From: Chryseobacterium sp. GVT01B
GTDB taxonomy: Bacteria; Bacteroidota; Bacteroidia; Flavobacteriales; Weeksellaceae
DNA length: 64,000 nucleotides
Assembly (NCBI RefSeq): GCF_019970045.1
Contig: NZ_JAHXYI010000003.1
Location: 372,001 to 436,000 of the forward strand
Direction: 5' to 3'
Shown here: positions 44,762 through 52,740 of the stretch, piece by piece
Position numbering within the stretch: the stretch's first letter is position 1
How the letters are laid out: each line of letters begins with the position of its first letter
Notes under the pieces: generated by a model
The model's input: the letters and a program-made list of their open reading frames with translations, nothing else
Databases searched by the model: none
What the model was told of the DNA's origin: nothing
Translations under genes and position numbers: made by a program

Positions 44762-45047
44762 ACCTCGAATCCTACAACGCTCTAAACACAGTGTCTAGAT
44801 TCCTACGGAATGACAAGGTGACGTATAGTTGAAGCGCGTAGTTTGTCCATTCCGAAGGAATCTACGCTCTTACAATCTCAAACCTTCCTATTCTCAAACT
44901 CTTACCTCGAATTCTACAACGCTCTAAACATAGTGTCTGGATTCCTACGGAATGAAAAGGTGGACATATAGGCAAAGCGTGTAGTTTGTCCATTCCGAAG
45001 GAATCTACGCTCTTACAATCTCAAACCTTCCTACTCTCATACTCTCA
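44762..45047 (+). repeat. Tandem duplication of a 142-bp intergenic unit
   Basis: Unit 1 (from 44762) and unit 2 (from 44904) both begin ACCTCGAAT-like sequence, contain CTCTAAACA(C/T)AGTGTCT, a copy of the 67-bp palindromic element (44797-44863 and 44940-45005) and end CTTACAATCTCAAACCTTCC. They differ at scattered positions. The remainder of the gap 44587-45111 is rich in CTC and TCGCATCCCGAA-like words shared with 50590, 54360 and 61140. Confidence 0.8.
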
Positions 45048-45111
45048 TCCCGAAACCGCGCGCCTCGAACCTCGCATTTCAAACTCATCCACTCTCAAAC
45101 CCTCCAACTCA

Positions 45112-45921
45112 TTAATCCCATCCCTTCACAGCCCCGCCTTTGAAAATCTCTTTGGCTTTCTTTTCCACTTCCGGCGACTGGTAGGCTTTTACAAAGTTTT
45201 TTACTTTCTGACTGTTTTTATTATCCTGTCTTGCTACCACCAGATTCACATAGGGTGAGTCTTTATCTTCAACAAGGATTCCCTGTTTTTCAGAATCTAA
45301 TCCTGCCTGAGCTGCAAAATTGTTATTGATAATCCCCACAACAACGTCTCTGTCATCTAAAACTCTTGGAATCTGTGCTCCCTCAATTTCCATGATCTTC
45401 AGCTGTTTTGGATTTTCTGTAATATCTGTTACTTTTGGCAGAAGTCCTACACCTGCTTTTAATTTCAGAAGACCGCCTTTCTGCAGAAGAAGCAGGGAGC
45501 GTCCTCCATTGGTTGGGTCATTAGGAATAACGACCGTGTTGCCTTCCTGCAGTTGGCTGATATTTTTAATCTTTTTTGAATAGGCTATAATAGGATAGAC
45601 AAATGTATTTCCTACTGGTACTAGGTTGTATCCTCTCTGCTTGGACTGTTCTGTCAGATAAGGAAGATGCTGAAAAGCATTGGCGTCAATATCTCCGTTT
45701 GTCAGGGCTTCATTGGGAACTACATAATCATTAAAAGGAATAAGCTCCACTTCCAGATTATATTTATCCTTAGCTACTTTTTTGGCAACCTCAGCAATTT
45801 CCTGTTCCGGACCATAGGTAATCCCCACACGGATAAAGTTCGGATCATCTTTTCTTCCTGAGCAAGCACTGAACAGTAATATTCCTGCAGCTATTACACC
45901 AAAAATTTTTATTTTTTTCAT
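45112..45921 (-). CDS. metQ: Methionine ABC transporter substrate-binding lipoprotein
   Basis: A 269-residue lipoprotein (lipobox FSAC, Cys20) of the NlpA/MetQ family. The patterns YGPEQEIAEVAKKVAKDKYN, GDIDANAFQHLPYL and VVIPNDPTNGGRSLLLL match MetQ ligand-binding segments. It binds methionine in the periplasm and hands it to MetI. It is the last gene of the order EamA-metN-metI-metQ, with 103 bases between metI and itself. Confidence 0.93.
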   Translation of the reverse strand: MKKIKIFGVIAAGILLFSACSGRKDDPNFIRVGITYGPEQEIAEVAKKVAKDKYNLEVELIPFNDYVVPNEALTNGDIDANAFQHLPYLTEQSKQRGYNLVPVGNTFVYPIIAYSKKIKNISQLQEGNTVVIPNDPTNGGRSLLLLQKGGLLKLKAGVGLLPKVTDITENPKQLKIMEIEGAQIPRVLDDRDVVVGIINNNFAAQAGLDSEKQGILVEDKDSPYVNLVVARQDNKNSQKVKNFVKAYQSPEVEKKAKEIFKGGAVKGWD

Positions 45922-46024
45922 TCTATTTTTTATTTAAAATGGATTAAGACAGAGAACAAAATGACTAAATTAATAACTTTCTATACTCTCATATTCTCAA
46001 GCCCTCAAACTCTCTCACTCAAAA

Positions 46025-46681
46025 CTACCTGTGATCAAATCTTTTTGACAACCTATCACCCATAAACTGGATGATGAAAACCAGCAGAACAAGCAGAACC
46101 AAAACCGTATTCATAATGACAATATCATAGCCGATATAACCGTACTGGTAACCAACCTGTCCAAGTCCGCCCGCACCTACAGCACCACCCATCGCAGAAT
46201 AACCTACCAACGTAATCAAAGTGATTGTAGCATTGTTGATTAAAGAAGGAAGTGCTTCAGGAAGCAATACTTTTCTGATAATCTGTAAAGGAGAAGCGCC
46301 CAGTGCTCTTGCCGTTTCTATAAGACCATGAGGAACCTCAATAAGGCTGTTTTCCACAAGTCTTGCAATAAACGGAGCTGCACCCACACTTAGCGGAACT
46401 AAAGCTGCATTTACTCCAATAGAAGTTCCCGCCAGAATCCTGGTAAAAGGAATCATCCACACGATCAGAATAATAAAAGGAATAGCACGGAAAATATTAA
46501 CCAGAATAGATAATCCTCTATGATAGGCTGCATTTTCCAGCAGTTGTCCTTTTCTGGTTAAAAATAACATGATTCCTACCGGAAGGCCCAGTACAAATCC
46601 AAAAAATCCGGATAAAAATGTCATATAAACCGTTTCCCAGGTTCCTTTTGCCAAAAGGGCAATTACCGTATCACTAAGCAT
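46025..46681 (-). CDS. metI: Methionine ABC transporter permease
   Basis: A 218-residue inner-membrane protein with five hydrophobic segments. The EAA loop reads LIETARALGASPLQIIRKVL, and GYSAMGGAVGAGGLGQVGYQ near the C-terminus is typical of MetI. It forms the homodimeric channel of MetNIQ. It overlaps the metN stop by 8 bases, which suggests coupled translation. Confidence 0.95.
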   Translation of the reverse strand: MLSDTVIALLAKGTWETVYMTFLSGFFGFVLGLPVGIMLFLTRKGQLLENAAYHRGLSILVNIFRAIPFIILIVWMIPFTRILAGTSIGVNAALVPLSVGAAPFIARLVENSLIEVPHGLIETARALGASPLQIIRKVLLPEALPSLINNATITLITLVGYSAMGGAVGAGGLGQVGYQYGYIGYDIVIMNTVLVLLVLLVFIIQFMGDRLSKRFDHR

Positions 46682-47702
46682 ATCCTTTTACTGTATTTTG
46701 AATTTTATTTTGGTTGAAATAATAGATCGCCTGTTGGTTTTCTTCGGCCTCACCCTGAAGCTGCAGCAGAAGTTTTCCGAAATTGGAATCTCCAAAATAC
46801 TCTACGTCTGCTTTTAGAAGCTTATAAGGGATTTTATATTGATTATATAATGTTGAAAGAATCTGTTCAACACTGATGTTTTCATTAAGTTCTATTTCGA
46901 CCAGCGGAAATAAACCTTCTTTTGGTTCTTTCTGCAGTCTGCTGCTGAGTTCCTGTGGCAGGGTCATGATGTCTGAATTTATAAACTGGCGGATAATCGG
47001 GTTTTCTTTGTCCGAAATAATCTCGCTTAAAGTTCCTTTTGTTAATAATTTTCCTTTGTCGATCACGGCAACGTGGTTGCAGACCGCTTTGATCACTTCC
47101 ATTTCGTGGGTAATTAAAAGGATGGTAATTCCCAGTCTCTGATTGATATCTCTTAAAAGTTGTAAGATAGATTGCGTTGTAGCAGGATCCAATGCGCTGG
47201 TTGCTTCATCACAAAGCAGAAGGTGAGGATCATTGGCCAAAGCCCTTGCAATAGCTACCCTCTGTTTCTGTCCACCCGAAAGACTTCTGGGATAATCATT
47301 GGCTTTATCTTCAAGCCCTACGACCTTCAGTAGTTCGTTGACTTTTCTGTTGATTTCATCCTTACTGCTGTGATCCAGTTCCAAAGGAAGAGCCACATTA
47401 TCAAAAACAGTTCTTGAAGAAAGAAGATTGAAATGCTGGAAGATCATCCCGATTTTTTTACGTTCCTCAGCCAATTGTTTGGAGCTAAGTTTGGTAAAAT
47501 CCTTTCCATTAATAATAATTTGTCCTTCATCCGGTCTTTCCAATAGATTTACGGTACGGATCAGGGTACTTTTTCCTGCACCCGAAAAACCAATGATTCC
47601 TACAATATCTCCTTTTTCTATATTTAAACTCACCTTATCCAATGCCTTAAAGGACTGTTTTTTCTGGTGAAATGTTTTCGATATGTTTCTGATCTCTATC
47701 AT
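46674..47702 (-). CDS. metN: Methionine ABC transporter ATPase with NIL domain
   Basis: 342 residues. The ATPase has Walker A GFSGAGKST, the signature LSGGQKQRVAIARAL, Walker B LLLCDEATSALD and the H loop ITHEM. The C-terminal 75 residues (about 265-340) resemble the NIL ligand-binding domain that senses cytoplasmic methionine and shuts the transporter. It lies 18 bases after an EamA exporter gene, so the exporter and methionine importer share a transcript. Confidence 0.95.
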   Translation of the reverse strand: MIEIRNISKTFHQKKQSFKALDKVSLNIEKGDIVGIIGFSGAGKSTLIRTVNLLERPDEGQIIINGKDFTKLSSKQLAEERKKIGMIFQHFNLLSSRTVFDNVALPLELDHSSKDEINRKVNELLKVVGLEDKANDYPRSLSGGQKQRVAIARALANDPHLLLCDEATSALDPATTQSILQLLRDINQRLGITILLITHEMEVIKAVCNHVAVIDKGKLLTKGTLSEIISDKENPIIRQFINSDIMTLPQELSSRLQKEPKEGLFPLVEIELNENISVEQILSTLYNQYKIPYKLLKADVEYFGDSNFGKLLLQLQGEAEENQQAIYYFNQNKIQNTVKGYA

Positions 47703-47720
47703 TCTGATTTTGTATACTGT

Positions 47721-48719
47721 TTAAATAGGCTGATATGGTCTGCCTGCTCTGTTAAAAAATCTTCTTACTCTTCTGATTTTTACCTTTGACCGTTTTGAAA
47801 GTCTGAAATACTTGGTGACATTCGTTAGAAGTACTCCCAGCAATATGATGAACAAGCCATACAGCTGACCTCCATTGATGCTTTGGCCGGCAACAATCCA
47901 CCCTGCAATCACTGTTACAATAGGATTGATATAGGTGTGGGTGCTTACCAAGGCAGCGGGTTTTACGGACAGAAGCCAAATGTACGACAAATAAGCGACT
48001 ATCGATCCAAAGAAGATCAAAAATAGGACTCCAAACCATGCCGATAATGGAACAGCAGAAACTGAAAAACCAGTCCATTCTTTTCTTATAAAAGCAATTA
48101 AAAATGAAGCTAATCCCGCTACTATAAGCTGTTGAGCGATATTCATAAAAGTAGATTGAGAAGCTGGATTTTTCTTTGAATATAAAGATCCCAGTACCCA
48201 TGCGATGGAACTTAGACCTAATACAACAAATGCCGTAATACGAAGATTTCCGTCAGCAACGGCATGCGCTGCATTTGAATTGACACTGCCTTTTAAAAAC
48301 ATAATTAATCCTGCAAATCCAATGGCCAATCCTATCGGAATAAATTTATCTGAAAAATAATATTTCCAGTTTTTTCTGTCGATTGCAATAAACCAGAACG
48401 GGCCGGTTGCAATAGAAATTGCCGCTTCTGAAGCCGTTACATATTGTTCTCCCCAGGCTACAAGACCTGTTCCTCCGGTAAGAATAAGAATACCGGTAAT
48501 TGCATTTTTCTTCCAGTTGATCAGTGAATTTGCTTTTTCTCCTTTAGAAAGCAGATATCCTATCATCAGAATCCCGGCAACCAGAAATCTTAATCCTGAA
48601 AGAATAAATGGCGGAAAACCTTTTAAGCCAAATGAAATAGCTAAAAACGTAATTCCCCATATCACATAGATGTTTGTAAAAGCCAATGGAATCAACCATT
48701 TGTTTTTAGAATTGTTCAT
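47721..48719 (-). CDS. EamA/DMT-family permease
   Basis: 332 residues from ATG 48719. A longer frame begins at TTG 48749, but that falls in the U tract of a terminator hairpin, so the internal ATG is preferred. It has ten hydrophobic segments in two EamA repeats (FTNIYVIWGITFLAISFGLK and WGEQYVTASEAAISIATGPF, then SLYSKKNPASQSTFMN). Family members export amino acids, metabolites or drugs. It is the first large gene ahead of metNIQ and is preceded by a small peptide gene and hairpin that could attenuate the whole operon. Confidence 0.88.
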   Translation of the reverse strand: MNNSKNKWLIPLAFTNIYVIWGITFLAISFGLKGFPPFILSGLRFLVAGILMIGYLLSKGEKANSLINWKKNAITGILILTGGTGLVAWGEQYVTASEAAISIATGPFWFIAIDRKNWKYYFSDKFIPIGLAIGFAGLIMFLKGSVNSNAAHAVADGNLRITAFVVLGLSSIAWVLGSLYSKKNPASQSTFMNIAQQLIVAGLASFLIAFIRKEWTGFSVSAVPLSAWFGVLFLIFFGSIVAYLSYIWLLSVKPAALVSTHTYINPIVTVIAGWIVAGQSINGGQLYGLFIILLGVLLTNVTKYFRLSKRSKVKIRRVRRFFNRAGRPYQPI

Positions 48720-48756
48720 TTTTATTTTTTTTAATGTTGTTGTGTTCAATAAAAAA

Positions 48757-48783
48757 AGGCTCTACCACGTGGTAAAGCCTTTA
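48757..48783 (-). terminator. Terminator or attenuator between small peptide gene and EamA
   Basis: On the minus strand, AAAGGCTTTACCA and TGGTAGAGCCTTT form a stem with only one mismatch, followed by seven T residues. It ends transcripts of the small peptide gene and lies directly ahead of the EamA gene, so read-through could be regulated. Confidence 0.85.
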
Positions 48784-48807
48784 AAATATGTCTAAATAAA
48801 AGTAAGG

Positions 48808-48906
48808 TCAACCACAGTATTCTTGATGCACAGGCATACAGATATCCTTCATCATATTTTTGATGGTATGTCTCTTAATTGAATTATTTTTGAATTCTGC
48901 CTTCAT
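48808..48906 (-). CDS. Small peptide gene, 32 residues with C-terminal Cys pair
   Basis: The frame begins MKAEFKNNSIKRH and ends CMPVHQEYCG, then TGA. It has an exact -7 promoter box 27 bases upstream and a strong terminator 25 bases downstream, so it is well framed as an expressed small gene. The two cysteines (23 and 31) enclose MPVHQEY and could form a disulfide or thioether ring. Alternatively it is a leader peptide: it holds Met-Met, Cys-Met and Cys codons ahead of an attenuator and the methionine-transport operon. I know no family for it. Nothing proves secretion. Confidence 0.5.
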   Translation of the reverse strand: MKAEFKNNSIKRHTIKNMMKDICMPVHQEYCG

Positions 48907-48932
48907 TTTGTTTTATTTCCTGAATACGTTTG

Positions 48933-48940
48933 CAAATATA
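48933..48940 (-). promoter_or_regulatory. -7 box of the small peptide gene, with operator-like sequence
   Basis: TATATTTG on the minus strand matches TAnnTTTG exactly. Just upstream lies TAGTGGACTA (complement of about 48954-48963), a 4+4 inverted repeat with a 2-base centre, followed by CTTTTTTAGTGG. It may bind a regulator. Confidence 0.55.
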
Positions 48941-49224
48941 TAATATAATTTCTATTAGTCCACTAAAAAAGTAGACATTTTAAATATTAATTTATTGTTA
49001 ATGATTTAATGTATTATAAATCACATTATTGTGTGTTTTAATTTTCAATTTATTTTTTAAAAAATACATTTATTTTATATTTTTCTATTCAAATAATGCT
49101 GAAATCATATCTTAATTGATGTTATGGAAAAGATAAAATAAAATGAAATTTTTAAGAATTGTGTAAAGGTGATTTCTTATTTAAAAAGTATAATAAGAAT
49201 GTTAACCGAAATAAAGCATCTACA

Positions 49225-49272
49225 TTTATTAAACTAGTTAAATGCGCAGCATTTCTGTTCACTGTAATTTAG
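49225..49272 (+). promoter_or_regulatory. VOC-operon promoter with Crp/Fnr-type operator
   Basis: TTTATTAAACTAGTTAAAT (49225-49243) followed by the near-consensus -7 box TAATTTAG (49265-49272), with centre-to-box spacing of 29.5 bp. The site and spacing are the same as at ridA and the pirin operon, and the bases after the operator (GCGCAG, TTTCTG) are also similar to those at 55667. Confidence 0.72.
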
Positions 49273-49289
49273 CATAAAAATTAAAGACA

Positions 49290-50222
49290 ATGGACAATAG
49301 AATATTAGGTCTGCATCATATTACTGCAATAGCAGACAACGCCAAAAGAAATTTAGATTTTTATACTCAGGTTTTAGGAGTAAGACTGGTTAAAAAAACG
49401 GTAAACTTTGACGATCCGGGAACTTATCATTTCTATTTTGGGAATGAAAACGGAACACCGGGAACCATCCTTACTTTCTTTCCATGGGAAGGAATTGGTA
49501 AAGGAAACAACGGAAGTGGAATGGCTACGCACATTGGATATTCAGTACCCAAAGGAAGCCTTGAATTCTGGAAAAACCGTTTACAAAGCTTTAATGTAAA
49601 CATAGAAGAAGCAGAAGTTTTTGGAGAAAAAATGATTTCTTTTACAGATCCGGACGGTCTTCAGTTACAGTTTGTAGAACCTGCAAGTGAAGACAGCAGA
49701 AAAGTATGGACAACTGATGATATCAAGGATGAATATGCCTTGAAAGGTTTCCATAATGTAACTTTAACCTTAAAAAAAGCAGATCCTACGATCAAAGTTC
49801 TGACTGATGTTTTAGGGTACAATCTGCAGAAACAGGAAGGAGAAAGATACAGATTCGCCACTAATGCAATTGACACGGCTAACCTTATAGATATTATTGA
49901 GAATGGTACAATTCCTGCCGGAAGAAACGCTGCCGGAACCAATCACCATATTGCCTTCAGGGTAAAAGATGACAATGTTCTGATGGAATATCGTGAGAAA
50001 GTATTATCTGCAGGATTGAGCATCACTCCGAAAATCAACAGAGATTATTTTTATTCATTATATTTCCGTGAGCCGGGAGGAGTTTTATTTGAAATTGCAA
50101 CCGATAACCCGGGATTCACAGTAGATGAACCTTTGAATGAGTTGGGAGCCAACCTGAAGCTTCCTGCACAGTATGAAGGAATGCGTGAGAAAATAGAAGG
50201 AGTACTTCCGAACTTATCATAG
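49290..50222 (+). CDS. VOC ring-cleaving dioxygenase-like protein (MhqO type)
   Basis: A 310-residue tandem glyoxalase/VOC protein. The first module starts LGLHHITAIADNAKRNLDFY with metal-ligand histidine, and the second has TNHHIAFRVKDD and FREPGGVLFEIAT with the conserved Glu. It resembles MhqO-type hydroquinone or catechol dioxygenases, which detoxify quinones in Bacillus. The paralog at 50913 is about as long and similar in layout. It is the first gene of the operon that has the Crp/Fnr-type operator. The substrate is inferred. Confidence 0.82.
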   Translation: MDNRILGLHHITAIADNAKRNLDFYTQVLGVRLVKKTVNFDDPGTYHFYFGNENGTPGTILTFFPWEGIGKGNNGSGMATHIGYSVPKGSLEFWKNRLQSFNVNIEEAEVFGEKMISFTDPDGLQLQFVEPASEDSRKVWTTDDIKDEYALKGFHNVTLTLKKADPTIKVLTDVLGYNLQKQEGERYRFATNAIDTANLIDIIENGTIPAGRNAAGTNHHIAFRVKDDNVLMEYREKVLSAGLSITPKINRDYFYSLYFREPGGVLFEIATDNPGFTVDEPLNELGANLKLPAQYEGMREKIEGVLPNLS

Positions 50223-50280
50223 ATCATCGGCCAGCACTGATAAAAATGCTAATTTTGAATTAAGAATTAAAAACAAAAAA

Positions 50281-50577
50281 ATGGAAAGAACAGAAATAGT
50301 TTTAGAAGGAAGAAAAGGGGAGATCCAGCTTTTCTCAGACGATAAAAAAGCAGGTAAAATGGATATTTCAGTCATTGGAAAAAAACTGACGGTTTATCAT
50401 ACTGAAGTAAATCCGGAATATGAAGGTAAAGGCTTTGCTAAAATCTTACTGGAAAGACTGGTTTCCTATGCAAGAGAAAATGATTTAAAGATTCTGCCAC
50501 TGTGTCCGTATGTTCACGCACAGTTCAAACGTCATCCGGAAGAATACAATGATGTTTGGTTGAAGGAAGAACTCTAG
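50281..50577 (+). CDS. Small GNAT-type N-acetyltransferase (NATD1/YidJ-like)
   Basis: A 98-residue protein of the short acetyltransferase type: TEVNPEYEGKGFAKILLERL has the acetyl-CoA loop (GxGxAxxLL), and ILPLCPYVHAQFKRHPEEY the C-terminal signature. It lies 58 bases after the first VOC gene, and a palindromic repeat and CTC-rich sequence separate it from the second. The substrate is unknown. Members often accompany stress genes. Confidence 0.82.
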   Translation: MERTEIVLEGRKGEIQLFSDDKKAGKMDISVIGKKLTVYHTEVNPEYEGKGFAKILLERLVSYARENDLKILPLCPYVHAQFKRHPEEYNDVWLKEEL

Positions 50578-50657
50578 TGAGTTTGAGAGCTGGGATTCGG
50601 GATGCGAGTTTTCGGGCAAGAGGGCGAGAGCGTATGAGAGTACAAGGGTGGGAGCGT

Positions 50658-50725
50658 AGATTCCTACGTAATGAACAAACTATGCACTTTATCTATCCGT
50701 CCACTTTGTCATTCCGAAGGAATCT
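50658..50725. repeat. 67-bp palindromic repeat, copy C
   Basis: AGATTCCTACGTAATGAACA at one end and TTTGTCATTCCGAAGGAATC at the other are inverse copies. It lies between the acetyltransferase and second VOC genes. The neighbouring 50580-50650 and 50760-50890 hold purine-rich dispersed-repeat sequence. Confidence 0.8.
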
Positions 50726-50912
50726 AAATTTTTTATGTAACCTTTGTAAAAGAATCTTGACATTTTGAGGATTGGGGATTTGAGGGGTTGAGAGTCTCAA
50801 GCTAAAAACAAAGGTGAAAGACAAAAGATGAATAAAACTGCTCTCGAAAGCATCAACCCGAACCCCAAATCTCGCATGCTATCATAATAATCAATTAACA
50901 ATTATCAACAGA

Positions 50913-51866
50913 ATGAAACTTATCACAGGACTGCATCACGTTACGGCAATTACCGGAAATGCACAGGAAAATATAGACTTTTATACCGGAGTTTTAGGAC
51001 TTCGATTGGTCAAAAAAACGGTTAATTTTGATTACTCGGATGTTTATCATTTTTATTTCGGGGATGAATATGGAACACCGGGAACGATTATGACTACTTT
51101 TCCGTATGGTAAGGATCTGATCAACGGAAGACATGGTAAAGGAATGCTCAATACAACGGCATTTTCAGTTTCTATAGATGCTCTGGATTATTGGATGAGC
51201 CGTCTGGAACAGTTTAATATTCCTTTTAAACAGCCGCAGCAAAGATTCTCGGATGAAGTTTTTATTTATCTTGAAGATTTTGACGGGTTAGGACTGGAAT
51301 TGGTTTTTAATGATAAAGACGAAAGAAAAGGATATTACAACGGTTATATTCCTAAAGATTATGCCATTAAAGGAATCCATCACGTAGAGATCTGGCAGGA
51401 TGACTATCAAAGAACGGCCGCTCTTCTGACCACTCAGATGGATCATAAAGTAATTAAGGAAACTCCTGACAGACTGAGATTGGGAACAGAGAATATGCCG
51501 GGGAAATATGTAGATCTGCTTTCTACACCCAGCGCATTGAAAGGATTGGCAGGAAGAGGTACCGTTCACCATGTAGCATTTGCTACTCCGGATGCAGCAT
51601 CTCAGCTTGAAATGGTAAAACGCTTAAATGCATATGGTCTGGAGCATACTGAAGTAAAAGACAGAAAATATTTCACCTCCGTATATTTTAAAGAGCCGGG
51701 TGGAGTTTTGTTTGAAATTGCTACTTCAGGTCCCGGGTTCGATGTAGATGAAGAAGCCGCGTTTTTAGGAGAAGATTTGCAGTTGCCGCCGCAGTTTGAA
51801 AAAAGAAGAGAACGTCTGACAGAAGTTCTTCCCGTAATTAATTATCCAACAGAAAAATTCAGATAG
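50913..51866 (+). CDS. VOC ring-cleaving dioxygenase-like protein, second paralog
   Basis: A 317-residue tandem VOC protein closely related in pattern to the product of 49290-50222 (GLHHVTAITGNAQENIDFYT, VHHVAFATPDAASQ, FKEPGGVLFEIATSGPGF). The duplicated pair in one operon suggests related but different substrates, such as substituted hydroquinones. It is followed after 5 bases by an MhqD-like esterase gene, the same partner as in Bacillus mhq loci. Confidence 0.82.
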   Translation: MKLITGLHHVTAITGNAQENIDFYTGVLGLRLVKKTVNFDYSDVYHFYFGDEYGTPGTIMTTFPYGKDLINGRHGKGMLNTTAFSVSIDALDYWMSRLEQFNIPFKQPQQRFSDEVFIYLEDFDGLGLELVFNDKDERKGYYNGYIPKDYAIKGIHHVEIWQDDYQRTAALLTTQMDHKVIKETPDRLRLGTENMPGKYVDLLSTPSALKGLAGRGTVHHVAFATPDAASQLEMVKRLNAYGLEHTEVKDRKYFTSVYFKEPGGVLFEIATSGPGFDVDEEAAFLGEDLQLPPQFEKRRERLTEVLPVINYPTEKFR

Positions 51867-51871
51867 AAATA

Positions 51872-52492
51872 ATGAGTCATATTTTAAATATAAAAACAGC
51901 AGGAATTCCATTGAATCAGGCAGAAAAAGCTTTGATTATGATTCATGGACGTGGAGGAAGCGCTCAGGATATTCTGAGTTTATCTCAACATTTAAATGTA
52001 AAAGACTATGCTTTATTAGCCCCGCAAGCTTTGAATCACACCTGGTATCCTTTTTCATTTATAGCCCCGGTAGAGCAAAACGAACCATGGTTGTCATCAG
52101 CCATTGAAATGGTTGAAGAAACAGTAAAAGCAGCTGTAAACGCAGGAATTAAACCAGAAAATATATACTTTTTCGGATTTTCTCAGGGCGCCTGTCTTAC
52201 CCTTGAATTTCTGGCCCGTAATGCTCAGAAGTTCGGTGGAGCAGCAGCTATTATTGGTGGAGTGATAGGTGATAAGATCAATCGTGAAAACTATAAAGGA
52301 GATTTTGCCGGAACCCCTGTTTTTCTGGGAACCAGCAATCCTGATTTTCACGTTCCTGTAGAAAGAGTATACGCTACAGCCAATATTTTAAGAGAAATGA
52401 ACGCTGAGGTAACAGAAAAAGTATATGCCAATTTCGGACATTCTATTAATGAGGAAGAAATGGAATTGGCTAACTCAATACTATTTAAATAA
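51872..52492 (+). CDS. Phospholipase/carboxylesterase, MhqD-like
   Basis: A 206-residue alpha/beta hydrolase. LIMIHGRGGS forms the oxyanion strand, GFSQGACL carries Ser104, with the acid in TSNPDFHVP and the His in FGHSIN. It belongs to the phospholipase/carboxylesterase type of MhqD/YtpA-like enzymes. It lies 5 bases after the second VOC gene. It probably hydrolyses an ester formed in aromatic or electrophile detoxification, but the true substrate is unknown. Confidence 0.85.
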   Translation: MSHILNIKTAGIPLNQAEKALIMIHGRGGSAQDILSLSQHLNVKDYALLAPQALNHTWYPFSFIAPVEQNEPWLSSAIEMVEETVKAAVNAGIKPENIYFFGFSQGACLTLEFLARNAQKFGGAAAIIGGVIGDKINRENYKGDFAGTPVFLGTSNPDFHVPVERVYATANILREMNAEVTEKVYANFGHSINEEEMELANSILFK

Positions 52493-52553
52493 GTATTTTA
52501 ATTTTGAATTATTTATAATTTTTAATAATGCTTAAAGTGTTTAAGTAATGGTG

Positions 52554-52620
52554 AGATTCCTTCGGAATGACAAAGTGTACGGATAGATAAAGCGTAATAT
52601 TTGTCATTCTGTAGGAATCT
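52554..52620. repeat. 67-bp palindromic repeat, copy D
   Basis: AGATTCCTTCGGAATGACAA and TTTGTCATTCTGTAGGAATC are inverse copies. It sits between the esterase and antiporter genes. A further repeat-like stretch with GGCTTTAGCC words follows at 52645-52700. Confidence 0.8.
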
Positions 52621-52740
52621 AAATGAATTAATAAATATTCAATAGCAGTGAGCTTTAGCCCACCTTTAAAAAATAAATATACCACTGGCTTTAGCCAAAA
52701 CCTAAATAACCAGAATCTGAAATCTAACTTCTGAAAAACT

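Noticed and set aside
44762..45047. Tandem repeat as a CRISPR array
   Set aside because: Only two units of 142 bp with no spacer pattern and no cas genes.
47703..47720. SAM or other riboswitch ahead of metN
   Set aside because: Only 18 bases separate metN from the EamA gene, too short for a riboswitch.
50556..50768. 70-codon frame after the acetyltransferase
   Set aside because: It runs through dispersed repeats and the 67-bp palindrome and has no conserved pattern.
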